A stretch of DNA of 64,000 nt, from NCBI GenBank assembly GCA_963693105.1, contig OY843752.1, positions 1,769,961 through 1,833,960 of the forward strand. The letters run 5' to 3'. This DNA is from Oxydemutator sp963693105 (lineage in GTDB: Bacteria; Pseudomonadota; Gammaproteobacteria; Poriferisulfidales; Oxydemutatoraceae). Under the pieces are notes generated by a model. That model worked only from the letters and a program-made list of their open reading frames with translations, had not been told where the DNA came from and ran no database searches. Shown here piece after piece: positions 25,809 to 34,761 of the stretch (positions within the stretch are counted from its first letter, which is position 1; every line of letters begins with the position of its first letter). The translations under genes were made by a program, and so were the position numbers.

Positions 25809-27137
25809 ATGCTGCAAAGCACTCCACTACTGAAAACAGCCCGGCGTTTCGCGCTGACGCCCGGTCTGAAGCAATCGCTGCGACTTCTGCGGCTGTCCGG
25901 CGCCGACTTGCGCGAGGAAGTCCGCAATGTGCACGAATCCAACCCGCTGCTGGAGGCGGACAACACCGACCCCTGCGAGGCGCAGGCGTTCTTCCCGGGC
26001 GCCGCCGCGGGCGCGCAAACCGGCGACGCGCTCGATTGCATCGCCGCCGACGACGGCGGCTTGTCCGAACACCTGTCGCGGCAAATCACGCTGCTCGGCC
26101 TCGATGAACGCCGCCACGCCGCCGCCACGGCCGTCATCGAGGCGCTGGACGACGACGGCTACCTGCGCCAACCGCTGCAGGTACTGCAACAACATTCCGG
26201 CGCGCGCGCGCCGCTGCAAACGGAAGACATGGAGGCGGCCCTGCGTCTGGTGCAGGAACTCGACCCGGCCGGATGCGGCGCGCGTTCGCTTGCGGAATGT
26301 CTGTCCGCGCAACTCGCGCAGTGCGCCGACGACGAACCCGCCGCCGCACTGGCAAAGACCATCGCCGGGAAACACCTCGAAACGCTGGCGGCGCACGACC
26401 GCGCGGCATTGCGGCGCGCGTGCGGCTGCAGCGGCGCCGAACTCGACGCCGCGGTCAAACTGATACGCTCGCTGAACCCCAGGCCCGGCTCGCAAATCGG
26501 CGGCGCCGCGCCGGTGTACGTGATTCCCGACCTGATTGCGACCCGCGACAACCGCGGCGGCTGGAAACTGGAACTCAATCCGAACCTGCTGCCGAAACTC
26601 TCGGTCAAGAGAAGTTACGCGCAACTGCTGAAAAAAAGCGGCGCCGCGCAGGACCGCGAGTATCTGAAAAACTGCCTGCGGGAAGTACACCAGTTGATAT
26701 ACGGCGTCAGGAGCCGCAATGACACGCTGCTCAAGGTCGGGCGCGCGATACTCGACTGGCAGCACGGCTTCATCCGCCACCGCGAGCAGGGGCTGAAGCC
26801 GCTGACGGCGCAGCGCATCGCGCAACAACTGTCTGTGCACGAATCCACCGTGTCGCGCGCGACCCGCGAAAAGTACATGATGACGCCCGCCGGGCTGTAC
26901 GAGCTGAGGTATTTTTTCTCCAGCCGTCTCGGCGGCGAGAACGGCCATTCGTCGGCGGCGGCGAAGGCGAAAATCCGCGATCTGTTGTCCGCCGAGGACA
27001 GCGCCACGCCGTTGAGCGACCGCCAGATTGCCGAGCAGCTCAACCGCCGGGGAGTCCGCATCGCGCGGCGCACGGTCGCCAAATACCGCGAAAGCATGAG
27101 AATTCCGGTATCTTCCGTTCGGCGCGCAATGCAATAA
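25809..27137 (+). CDS. rpoN: RNA polymerase sigma-54 factor
   Basis: Alternative sigma factor that needs AAA+ activators and recognises -24/-12 promoters. The activator-interaction region I is at the N-terminus (LKQSLRLLRLSGADL), followed by an acidic region II, the core-binding region, the helix-turn-helix (LSVHESTVSRATREKYM) and the RpoN box ARRTVAKYRE near the C-terminus. At 442 aa it is slightly short, mainly in region II. ATG 25809 has no ribosome-binding site; the AT-rich ACTATAAC lies immediately before it. Heads the hpf-ptsN-hprK-rapZ-PTS group. Confidence 0.95.
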   Translation: MLQSTPLLKTARRFALTPGLKQSLRLLRLSGADLREEVRNVHESNPLLEADNTDPCEAQAFFPGAAAGAQTGDALDCIAADDGGLSEHLSRQITLLGLDERRHAAATAVIEALDDDGYLRQPLQVLQQHSGARAPLQTEDMEAALRLVQELDPAGCGARSLAECLSAQLAQCADDEPAAALAKTIAGKHLETLAAHDRAALRRACGCSGAELDAAVKLIRSLNPRPGSQIGGAAPVYVIPDLIATRDNRGGWKLELNPNLLPKLSVKRSYAQLLKKSGAAQDREYLKNCLREVHQLIYGVRSRNDTLLKVGRAILDWQHGFIRHREQGLKPLTAQRIAQQLSVHESTVSRATREKYMMTPAGLYELRYFFSSRLGGENGHSSAAAKAKIRDLLSAEDSATPLSDRQIAEQLNRRGVRIARRTVAKYRESMRIPVSSVRRAMQ

Positions 27138-27142
27138 CACAA

Positions 27143-27148
27143 TATAAT
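27143..27148 (+). promoter_or_regulatory. -10 box upstream of hpf
   Basis: A perfect TATAAT in the 46-base gap between rpoN and hpf. A -35 would fall inside the end of rpoN and is poor (TTCGGC at 19 bases). It may give hpf-ptsN-hprK-rapZ transcription independent of rpoN. Confidence 0.4.
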
Positions 27149-27183
27149 CATCCCGTCAGGGCAACAAAACGCAAGGAGGAGCA

Positions 27184-27507
27184 ATGCAAGTTCAGATTTC
27201 AGGACAACACTTTCACATCACCGAGGCCATCGAGCAGCACGTGCAGGAAAAACTGGCGCGTCTGAAAAAGCACTTCGACCATGTCGTCAATATCCACGTC
27301 GTTCTCAAGGTGCAGAAAAACCAGCACATCGCCGAGGCGACAATACACGTCAAGCATCACGACATCTTCGCCGAAGCCCATTCCGGGGACATGTACACCA
27401 CCATCGACACGCTGGCGCATAAACTCGACCGCCAGATCGTCAAGCACAAGGAGAAAATCAAGGACCACCATAACCAGGAAAGCGCACACTACCAACCCAC
27501 CAGGTAG
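27184..27507 (+). CDS. hpf: ribosome hibernation promoting factor (short form)
   Basis: Binds the 30S decoding region of idle ribosomes in stationary phase and promotes 100S dimers. 107 aa, the short HPF type without the C-terminal dimerisation domain. Family features: QISGQHFHITEAIEQHV at the start, EATIHVKHHDIFAEA in the middle, DMYTTIDTLAHKLDRQIVKHKEKIKDH near the end. Strong AAGGAGGAG site before ATG 27184. Usual neighbour of rpoN. Confidence 0.95.
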   Translation: MQVQISGQHFHITEAIEQHVQEKLARLKKHFDHVVNIHVVLKVQKNQHIAEATIHVKHHDIFAEAHSGDMYTTIDTLAHKLDRQIVKHKEKIKDHHNQESAHYQPTR

Positions 27508-27513
27508 GCCGGG

Positions 27514-27975
27514 ATGCACTTCAGCCATTATCTGACCACCGCGCAAATCCGGCTGCTCGATTCAATCAGCAGCAAGAAAAAAACGCTCGAAGCGCTGTCT
27601 GAATTGCTGACATCGCAAAACGGCGCGCTGGAGGCAAACCGGATTTTCAGCCGGTTGTTCGAGCGCGAGCAAATGGGAAGCACCGCAATCGGCCACGGCA
27701 CGGCGATTCCGCACTGCCGTGTCAGCGGCCTCGACAGGCCGCTCGTGGCGTTGCTGCGGGTTGACAGCGGCATAGACTACGACGCCGCCGACGGCCTGCC
27801 GGTGCGGCTGTTTTTCGCGCTGCTGGTGCCGGAAGACGCCACCCAGATGCATCTGGATCTGCTCGCCGGGCTGGCGACGCAGCTGAACGAGCCGGTTTTC
27901 GTCCGCCGCCTGCTGGAGGCGGGCAACGCGGAGGAAATACTCGGCCTTCTGAAACAGGGAGAACAGGCGCAATGA
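27514..27975 (+). CDS. ptsN: PTS EIIA-Ntr protein PtsN
   Basis: Regulatory phosphocarrier of the nitrogen PTS. Phosphorylated His67 lies in GHGTAIPHCRV. PTS EIIA type-2 fold, 153 aa. It does not transport sugar but signals nitrogen, potassium or sigma-54-linked status. It begins six bases after hpf and overlaps hprK by four bases. Confidence 0.94.
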   Translation: MHFSHYLTTAQIRLLDSISSKKKTLEALSELLTSQNGALEANRIFSRLFEREQMGSTAIGHGTAIPHCRVSGLDRPLVALLRVDSGIDYDAADGLPVRLFFALLVPEDATQMHLDLLAGLATQLNEPVFVRRLLEAGNAEEILGLLKQGEQAQ

Positions 27976-28913
27976 ACGATTCCCTGACCGTGGCCGAACT
28001 CTACAACAAACTGAGCGACCAGCTGGAACTGGAGTGGATTGCCGGCAAGAGCGGCGCCGACCGGAAATTCATCCAGGCGCAGGAAAATTCGCAAATCGGA
28101 ATCGCCGGTTATTTCAACCCGATCCACTCAAGCCAGGTACACATCGTGGACAAGGTGGAAATGAACCACCTGCACAAACTGGAGGCGGACATGCTCGAAG
28201 TCGCCCTTGAAAAGCTGTTCAGCAAGACCTGCCTCGCGGTCATCATCACCAACGGCCAGCAGCCGATACGGCAGATGCGCGAACGCGCCGACGCCAACCA
28301 CACCGGCCTGTTCACTTCGGACACGCCGGGCGAGCACATCGTCAACGACCTGCGCTACCTGCTGGCGCGCGCGCTGGCCGAGAAAGTCACGATGCACGGT
28401 GTTTTCATGGAAGTGACGAGCATCGGCGTGCTGCTGACGGGGGAAAGCGGCGTCGGCAAGAGCGAACTCGCACTCGAACTGATTACGCGCGGACACCGCC
28501 TGATTGCCGACGACGCGCCGGTTTTCACGCGCATCGCGCCCGACATCATCGAGGGCAGGTCGCCGCCCGTCATCCAGGACTTTCTCGAAGTGCGCGGACT
28601 CGGCATTCTCAATATCCGCAAGATGTACGGCAACAGCGCCATCAAGCAGGGCAAATACCTGAAGCTGATCATCCACTTCGAGACCCGGCACCCGGGCAAG
28701 AGCGCCGACGGAGACCGGCTCGCCAGCATCCGCGAGACCAGGGACGTGCTCGGGCTGTCGATGCCGGTGTTCAAATTGCCGGTGGCGCCGGGGCGCAACC
28801 TCGCTGTCATGGTCGAGGCCGCGGTGCGCAACCACCTGCTGCGGCTCGACGGCGACTACACCGAGGAGGAAATCACCGAGCGTCAGAAATCCTTCATGGA
28901 CCAGGCGTCGTGA
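27972..28913 (+). CDS. hprK: HPr kinase/phosphorylase
   Basis: Bifunctional enzyme that phosphorylates and dephosphorylates Ser46 of HPr. The P-loop GESGVGKS is at residues 157-164, the catalytic His in TMHGVFMEV at 142, and the family signature EVRGLGILNIRKMYG near 215. 313 aa, typical for proteobacterial HprK. Its substrate site Ser46 is present in the HPr encoded 1.3 kb downstream. Overlaps ptsN and rapZ by four bases each. Confidence 0.95.
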   Translation: MNDSLTVAELYNKLSDQLELEWIAGKSGADRKFIQAQENSQIGIAGYFNPIHSSQVHIVDKVEMNHLHKLEADMLEVALEKLFSKTCLAVIITNGQQPIRQMRERADANHTGLFTSDTPGEHIVNDLRYLLARALAEKVTMHGVFMEVTSIGVLLTGESGVGKSELALELITRGHRLIADDAPVFTRIAPDIIEGRSPPVIQDFLEVRGLGILNIRKMYGNSAIKQGKYLKLIIHFETRHPGKSADGDRLASIRETRDVLGLSMPVFKLPVAPGRNLAVMVEAAVRNHLLRLDGDYTEEEITERQKSFMDQAS

Positions 28914-29809
28914 GGATCGTCATTATCAGCGGCCTGTCCGGCGCCGGAAAATCGGTGGCGCTGCACACGCTCGAAGACCACCAGTTTTACTGCATCGACA
29001 ACCTGCCGCTGGGGTTTTTCGGCGATTTCATCAGCGCCATCGTCGGCGGCGAGGTGTCGCCCGGCCAGAACATCGCCGTCAGCGTGGACGCGCGCAGCCT
29101 GCACACGCCCAGGGCCGACTTCAGGGCGGCGCTCGAACAACTGGAGCAGGCCGGCATCGAAACCGACGTGCTGTTCATCAACGCCGACAGGGAAACCCTG
29201 CTGCGCCGCTACAGCGAGACGCGGCGGCCGCACCCGATGGCGGTTTACCAGCCGGACAAGACGCTCGAAGAACACATCGAGAACGAAAAGGAACTGCTCA
29301 ACGACATCCTGATGAGCGCCACCATGAAAATTGACACCGCCAACCTCAACCAGAACCAGTTGAAGGAGCTCGTCTCCCACCATCTGTGCCTCGGCAAGAC
29401 GGCGTTGTCGGTGCTGCTCCAGTCGTTCGGCTACAAAAACGGGGTGCCGGCCAATTCGGATTACGTGTTCGACGTGCGCTGTCTGCCCAACCCCTACTGG
29501 CAGCCCGAATTGCGCCACTACACCGGCAAGGACGAGCAGGTCATCCGCTTTCTCGACGGCGACAGGCGTTGCAGCGGGATGCTCGACGACATCAGCCGCT
29601 TTCTGCGCGCGTGGCTGCCGCAATTCAGTTCCGACGCGCGCAGTTACCTGACGGTTTCCGTCGGCTGCACCGGCGGACGCCACCGCTCGGTTTACATGGT
29701 CGAAAAACTCTACCAACAGCTGCGCGGCGAAACGCTGACGGTGCAATGCGCCGTCACCCGGCAACACCGCGACCTTGCGGAAAAACGGGTTGCCGCCGAC
29801 GCATCGTGA
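28910..29809 (+). CDS. rapZ: RNase adapter protein RapZ
   Basis: P-loop protein which in E. coli guides RNase E to the small RNA GlmZ and so controls amino-sugar synthesis. Walker A GLSGAGKS at residues 8-15; the C-terminal domain has VGCTGGRHRSVYMVEKL. GTG start overlaps the hprK stop. 299 aa is slightly longer than E. coli RapZ (284 aa). Whether a GlmZ RNA exists in this organism cannot be told here. Confidence 0.93.
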   Translation: MRIVIISGLSGAGKSVALHTLEDHQFYCIDNLPLGFFGDFISAIVGGEVSPGQNIAVSVDARSLHTPRADFRAALEQLEQAGIETDVLFINADRETLLRRYSETRRPHPMAVYQPDKTLEEHIENEKELLNDILMSATMKIDTANLNQNQLKELVSHHLCLGKTALSVLLQSFGYKNGVPANSDYVFDVRCLPNPYWQPELRHYTGKDEQVIRFLDGDRRCSGMLDDISRFLRAWLPQFSSDARSYLTVSVGCTGGRHRSVYMVEKLYQQLRGETLTVQCAVTRQHRDLAEKRVAADAS

Positions 29810-29816
29810 GCGCCTC

Positions 29817-30206
29817 ATGTCCACGGCCATCCTGCTGATTACCCACGACAAGGTGGGCGAGGACCTGCTCGCGGTGGCGGCGGAGATGGTGCGCCCGTTG
29901 CCGACCGAAACGCGCGCGCTGTCGGTGCCGTTCTCGTGCAGCCCGGAGGAGATCTTCGAACGGATGCAGCGCCTGTGCGATGAAATGGACGGCGGCGACG
30001 GCGTGCTGGTGCTGACCGACCTCTACGGCGCGACGCCGTGCAACATCGCGACCCGCCTGTGCGAGTCGGGCAGGCGGCGCATGGTCAGCGGCGTCAACCT
30101 GCCGATGCTGCTGAGAGCCATCAATTATTGCAGCCTCGGCGTCGAGGAACTGGCGGCAAAAGCCGCCGAGGGCGGCCACAGCGGCGTGGTCGAGCACCGC
30201 CCATGA
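29817..30206 (+). CDS. PTS EIIA component of mannose family (regulatory)
   Basis: 129-aa EIIA-Man-type domain with phosphorylatable His10 in LLITHDKVGEDL and the LTDLYGATPCNIA motif. No IIB, IIC or IID partner is nearby, so it most likely accepts phosphate from HPr for regulation. Start ATG 29817 follows the rapZ stop by seven bases; overlaps ptsH by four bases. The same order is seen in beta- and many gammaproteobacteria (ptsA/manX-like). Confidence 0.9.
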   Translation: MSTAILLITHDKVGEDLLAVAAEMVRPLPTETRALSVPFSCSPEEIFERMQRLCDEMDGGDGVLVLTDLYGATPCNIATRLCESGRRRMVSGVNLPMLLRAINYCSLGVEELAAKAAEGGHSGVVEHRP

Positions 30207-30472
30207 TCGAGAAACAGATTCTCATCATCAACAAACTGGGGCTGCACGCCCGCGCCGCCTCCCGCTTCGTGACGGTGGCGTCGGGATTCGCGAGCGAGAT
30301 ACAACTCGCGAAGAACGGGCAGACCATCAACGGCAAAAGCATCATGGGCGTGATGATGCTGGCCGCGCCGAAAGGCACGGTGCTGGAGATGACCGTCAGC
30401 GGGGAGGACGAGGACGAGGCCGCGGCCCGACTCGAGCGCCTGGTCCAAGAGCGCTTCGGGGAGGAGGAATAA
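30203..30472 (+). CDS. ptsH: phosphocarrier protein HPr
   Basis: 89-aa HPr. His15 in KLGLHARAA is the Enzyme I-dependent phosphorylation site, and Ser46 in GKSIMGVMML is the HprK target. Both are present, so the two-way regulation encoded by hprK and ptsI in this operon is structurally possible. Overlaps both neighbours. Confidence 0.96.
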   Translation: MIEKQILIINKLGLHARAASRFVTVASGFASEIQLAKNGQTINGKSIMGVMMLAAPKGTVLEMTVSGEDEDEAAARLERLVQERFGEEE

Positions 30473-32196
30473 TGACGCTGCTTCTGAACGGCCTCGGCGT
30501 TTCGCGCGGCATCGGCATCGGCCCGGTGCACATTCTCGAACGCGGCAAACCGGAGAACATCCGCTACGACATCCCCGGCGAGCGCGTCCAGGACGAAATC
30601 CGGCGCTTCAGAAAAGCCCACCGGCAGGCGGCGCAGCACTTGAGGCATATCCGCAAGTCCATTCCCGGCAGCGCGCCGCCGGACATCGCCGCCTTTATCG
30701 ACTCGCACCTGCTGATGATAGACGACGTGCTGCTCAAAAAAACACCGGCGGAAATCATCCGCCAGCAGAAATGCAACGCCGAGTGGGCGTTGCAGGTGCA
30801 GGAAAACGAACTGGTGCGGGTGTTCGACGAGATGCAGGACAGTTATCTGAAAACAAGGCGCGACGACATCGAGCACATCATCCGCCTGATACAGGGTTTC
30901 CTCGGCGACGAGAACTACTCGCTGGAACAGCGCGACAAAAATCTGAAGGGGTGCATCATCGCCGCCGACGACCTGACGCCGGCGGACACCATCGTCTTTG
31001 AACACCAGCACATCGCCGGTTTCATCACCGAGTACGGCGGCCCGACGTCCCACACCGCCATCCTGTCGCGCAGTTTCGGCATCCCGTCCATCGTCGCGGT
31101 GGCCAACGCGCGCGCCCACCTGGTCGAAGGCGAGCGCGTCATCATTGACGGCACCAGGGGCCTGCTGGTCATCGGCGCCGACAACAAAATGCTGCGCGAC
31201 TACCGCCGCCAGATACGGCTCGACAAGGAACACCGGAAAAACCTCGAGACCATCAGGAAAAAGCCGGCGCGCACGCGCGACGGCACCCGCATCATGCTGA
31301 TGGCGAACATCGAACTGGACGAGGACATTCGCGCGCTCAGACGCCACGGCGCCGACGGCGTCGGACTCTACCGCACCGAATTTCTCTACATCGACCGCCG
31401 CCACGCCGCCGGCGAGGAGGAGCAACTCGCCGCCTACCGCAAGATTCTGCGCGCGGCGGGCGGCAACATGGTGACGATACGCACACTCGACCTCGGCGCC
31501 GAAAAAGAATTCGACCCCGATTATTCCGGACCGCTCGCGCCCAACCCGGCGCTCGGCCTGCGCGCCATCCGGCGCTCGCTGAAAAATCCCGACGTGTTCC
31601 TGCAACAGCTTCGCGCCATTCTGCGCGCCTCGGCCTACGGCAAACTGCGCATCCTGATACCGATGCTGACAAGCACCCGCGAAATCGGGCAAATCATGGA
31701 GCTTTACCGAATCGCGCAAAAACAACTGACGGAAGCGAAAAAGCGCTTCGACGGGAAAATCCGGATCGGCGGCATGATCGAAGTGCCGGCGGCGGCAATG
31801 GCGGCGGAAACGCTCGGGCGCGAACTCGACTTTCTGTCCATCGGCACCAACGATCTGATTCAGTACGCCCTCGCCATTGACCGCATTGACGAGGAAGTCA
31901 GCTACCTCTACGACCCGCTGCACCCGGGCGTGCTGCAACTGATAAACGCCGTCATCGGCGCCGGCGAGCGCCTCAAAATCCCCGTCGCCATGTGCGGAGA
32001 AATGGCAGGCGACCGGCGCTTTATCCGGCTCCTGCTGGCGATGGGGCTGAGGGAGTTCAGCGTCCAGCCCAACGATCTGCTGGAGGTGAAAAGCATCATC
32101 ATGGACAGCGACCTGCCGGCGCTGAAGCGCAAATACCGCCGCATCACGGCCTCGCGCGAACCCGCCAGAATCGCCGAGATGGTCGGCGACCAATGA
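30472..32196 (+). CDS. ptsI: phosphoenolpyruvate-protein phosphotransferase (Enzyme I)
   Basis: Transfers phosphate from PEP to HPr. Active His194 in GGPTSHTAILSRS; PEP-binding signatures DGVGLYRTEFLYI and EVPAAAMAAETL; C-terminal FLSIGTNDLIQYALAIDR and VAMCGEMAGD. 574 aa is the classical length, so there is no N-terminal GAF domain as in Enzyme I-Ntr (PtsP). Starts one base inside the ptsH stop, with GGAGGA upstream. Confidence 0.96.
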   Translation: MTLLLNGLGVSRGIGIGPVHILERGKPENIRYDIPGERVQDEIRRFRKAHRQAAQHLRHIRKSIPGSAPPDIAAFIDSHLLMIDDVLLKKTPAEIIRQQKCNAEWALQVQENELVRVFDEMQDSYLKTRRDDIEHIIRLIQGFLGDENYSLEQRDKNLKGCIIAADDLTPADTIVFEHQHIAGFITEYGGPTSHTAILSRSFGIPSIVAVANARAHLVEGERVIIDGTRGLLVIGADNKMLRDYRRQIRLDKEHRKNLETIRKKPARTRDGTRIMLMANIELDEDIRALRRHGADGVGLYRTEFLYIDRRHAAGEEEQLAAYRKILRAAGGNMVTIRTLDLGAEKEFDPDYSGPLAPNPALGLRAIRRSLKNPDVFLQQLRAILRASAYGKLRILIPMLTSTREIGQIMELYRIAQKQLTEAKKRFDGKIRIGGMIEVPAAAMAAETLGRELDFLSIGTNDLIQYALAIDRIDEEVSYLYDPLHPGVLQLINAVIGAGERLKIPVAMCGEMAGDRRFIRLLLAMGLREFSVQPNDLLEVKSIIMDSDLPALKRKYRRITASREPARIAEMVGDQ

Positions 32197-32284
32197 AGAG
32201 GAACGGGTAACAGGGAGGCTGAGTCAGGCATTGCCGGCGCCGGATTTCACGGCGCGCAGATAAGGTCTCGAGTAGAATGAGCCG

Positions 32285-33625
32285 GTGAGCCACAAAACCA
32301 CAGTCGAGCACCTGACGGAGCTTCTGCGCGGCGGCACCATGCTGCAAGCCGGGGAGATACTGAACAGCCTGCACCCGGCGGAAATCGCCGACCTGCTGGA
32401 ATCGCTGCCCATTCCGCAGCGACGCATCGTCTGGGAACTGACCGACGACTTGCGCAAGGAAGGCGAAGTGCTGGTGCACGCCAGCGACGAGGTCCGCGCC
32501 AACCTGATCGAGATGACCAACGACCACGAACTGGTGCTGGCGACCGAGGGCCTGGACATTGACGATCTGGCCGACCTCATCCGCGACCTGCCGGACGCGG
32601 TCACCGACAAGGCGCTGGCCGGCATGGACCGGCAGAACAGGGAGCGGCTCGAACAGGTGCTGTCCTACGACGACAGAACCGCCGGCGGCCTGATGAACAC
32701 CGATGTCGTCACGGTGCGCGACAACGTGACGCTCGATGTCGTGCTGCGCTACCTGAGAATGCGCCGCGACATACCCGAACAAACCGACAACCTGATCGTG
32801 GTGGATTACTCGAACCGCTACCTCGGCGTTTTGCCGCTGCGAAAACTGCTGACGAAGGACCCGCACACCCGCGTCGGCGAAACCATGGAAACCGACGTCA
32901 TGCCGGTGCCGGTCACGATGCCGGCGTCGGAGGTCGCGACCCTGTTTGAACACCGCGACCTGGTGTCGGCGGCGGTCGTGGACGACGCCGACAAACTGCT
33001 GGGACGCATCACGGTGGACGACGTCGTTGATGTCATCCGCGACGAGGCGCACCAGGAGCGCAGGGGCTTTACCGGCATGTCGGGCGAGGAAGACTTGTTC
33101 GCGCCGGTCATCACGTCGGCCAGAAAACGCGCCGTATGGCTCGGCGTGAATCTGGCGACCGCCTTCCTCGCGGCGTGGTTCATCAGCCTCTTTCAGGACA
33201 CGCTGGAGAAGATCATCATCCTCGCGGTGCTGGTGCCGATTGTCGCCAGCATGGGCGGCATCGCCGGCAGCCAGACCTTGACCATCGTCATCCGCGGCCT
33301 CGCGACCGGCCACATCGTCGGCGGCAATTCGCCGCTGCTGTTCGCCAGGGAGCTGCTCGTCGGTTTGCTCAACGGGCTGTTCTGGGCGGCCGTCGTCGCG
33401 CTGCTGACCGTTTTCTGGTTCGGCAACATGAAAATCGGCGGCATCATCGGCATCGCGATGGTCGCCAACCTGCTGTGCGCGGCGCTGGCCGGCGTCTCGA
33501 TTCCGATTTTTCTGAAGAAACTCGGCATTGATCCGGCGCTCGCCGGCGGCGTCGTGCTGACGACCATCACCGATGTCATCGGCATCATCGCCTTCCTCGG
33601 ACTGGCGACGCTGCTACTGATTTAG
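32285..33625 (+). CDS. mgtE: magnesium transporter MgtE
   Basis: Mg2+ channel of the inner membrane. The cytosolic N-domain (residues about 10-125, LHPAEIADLLESLP) and two CBS domains (about 135-255, with TAGGLMNTDVVTV) are the magnesium-sensing gate. Five transmembrane helices lie in about 280-446 (AFLAAWFISLF, PIVASMGGIAGSQTLTIVIRGLA). 446 aa, complete. GTG start; a gap of 88 bases separates it from ptsI. This gene is often found after ptsI in related genomes. Confidence 0.94.
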   Translation: MSHKTTVEHLTELLRGGTMLQAGEILNSLHPAEIADLLESLPIPQRRIVWELTDDLRKEGEVLVHASDEVRANLIEMTNDHELVLATEGLDIDDLADLIRDLPDAVTDKALAGMDRQNRERLEQVLSYDDRTAGGLMNTDVVTVRDNVTLDVVLRYLRMRRDIPEQTDNLIVVDYSNRYLGVLPLRKLLTKDPHTRVGETMETDVMPVPVTMPASEVATLFEHRDLVSAAVVDDADKLLGRITVDDVVDVIRDEAHQERRGFTGMSGEEDLFAPVITSARKRAVWLGVNLATAFLAAWFISLFQDTLEKIIILAVLVPIVASMGGIAGSQTLTIVIRGLATGHIVGGNSPLLFARELLVGLLNGLFWAAVVALLTVFWFGNMKIGGIIGIAMVANLLCAALAGVSIPIFLKKLGIDPALAGGVVLTTITDVIGIIAFLGLATLLLI

Positions 33626-33652
33626 CGCCGGTTATTGCACTTCGCCCGGCGC
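33625..33652. terminator. hairpin between convergent mgtE and fba
   Basis: GCGCCGG (33625-33631) pairs with CCGGCGC (33646-33652) around a 14-base loop, starting at the mgtE stop. There is no U-run on either side, so Rho-independent termination is uncertain. Confidence 0.3.
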
Positions 33653-33692
33653 GACGACGACCCGCCCGACATTGTGCCTCACCGCTGCCAAA

Positions 33693-34721
33693 CTATGCGG
33701 CGGCTTCCATCGAGGCTTCGTAGGCGCCGCCGGACGCGGCGCCGTTGAGCCGGGCGCGTTTGCAAATCGCCTGCTGCGCCTGCGGCATCTTCGATGCGTC
33801 GCCGCCCCAGGCGGTCAACGCGCACTGCTGCAAAGCGCGCCCGTAGGAAAAGGTGATCCGCCACGGCGCGCCTTCGGAGGCGGCGAGACGGTTGATCGCG
33901 TCGAGGTGGGCGGTGGCCTCCTCGTCACCCTGCCCGCCCGACAGAAACGCGATGCCGGGCACCGCCGCCGGTACCGTGCGTTTCAGACAGCGCAGGGTCA
34001 TTTCCGCGACCCGGGCGCAATCCGCCTGCGTCGAACAGCCGGAACCGGAAACCACCATGTTCGGCTTCAGCACCATGCCTTCCAAAGCGACGCCGCGCGC
34101 GGCCAGTTCGGCGAACACCGCGCGCTGGACGAACTCGGTCACCTCGAAACAACGCTCGATGGTGTGGCCGCCGTCCATCAGCACCTCCGGTTCGACAATC
34201 GGCACGATGTCGCATTCCTGGCAAAGCGCCGCATAGTCCGCCAGCGCGCGGGCATTGGCACGCACGCAAATAGCGGACGGCAGGCCGTCGCCGATGGCGA
34301 TGACCGCGCGCCACTTCGCAAAACGTGCGCCGAGGCCGGCATACCCGGCCAGCCGCTCGCGCAACCCGTCCAGGCCCTCGGTTATTTTCTCGCCTTCGCA
34401 ACCGGCGAGCGGCTGGACGCCCTTGTCCACCTTGATTCCCGGAACAATGCCGATGGAATTCAGATGGTCGGCGAAAGTGCCGCCGTTGTCCGTCGCCTGG
34501 CGTATGGTTTCATCGAACAGAATCGCCGCCGAAACATGCCGCTCAAGGCCGGCGGCGGTCACCAGCATCTGGCGGTAGAGGCGGCGTTTTTCTTCGGTCG
34601 CCTCGACGCCGATCTGGTCGAAGCGTTTCTTGCAGGTCGGATGACTCTCGTCCATCGCCAGTATGCCCTTGCCGGCGGCCACCATCACCCGCGCCGTGGT
34701 CTGAAGTTTGTCGAGTTTCAT
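33693..34721 (-). CDS. fba: class I fructose-bisphosphate aldolase
   Basis: Cleaves and forms fructose 1,6-bisphosphate by Schiff-base chemistry. Eukaryote-like glycolytic class I family: KGILAMDESHPTCKKRF near residue 18, the FAKWRAV lysine (K137) and the Schiff-base Lys219 in GMVLKPNM. 342 aa from ATG 34721; an ATG 12 codons upstream is possible, but TACAAT just before 34721 looks like promoter sequence. Last gene of the tkt-gap-pgk-pyk-fba run. Confidence 0.92.
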   Translation of the reverse strand: MKLDKLQTTARVMVAAGKGILAMDESHPTCKKRFDQIGVEATEEKRRLYRQMLVTAAGLERHVSAAILFDETIRQATDNGGTFADHLNSIGIVPGIKVDKGVQPLAGCEGEKITEGLDGLRERLAGYAGLGARFAKWRAVIAIGDGLPSAICVRANARALADYAALCQECDIVPIVEPEVLMDGGHTIERCFEVTEFVQRAVFAELAARGVALEGMVLKPNMVVSGSGCSTQADCARVAEMTLRCLKRTVPAAVPGIAFLSGGQGDEEATAHLDAINRLAASEGAPWRITFSYGRALQQCALTAWGGDASKMPQAQQAICKRARLNGAASGGAYEASMEAAA

Positions 34722-34761
34722 GCCATGCGATTGTAGTGAACGGGCGGACGATTGCAACGCC

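Noticed and set aside
30121..32193. A 690-codon minus-strand open frame
   Set aside because: Antisense to ptsH and ptsI, which have all active-site motifs.
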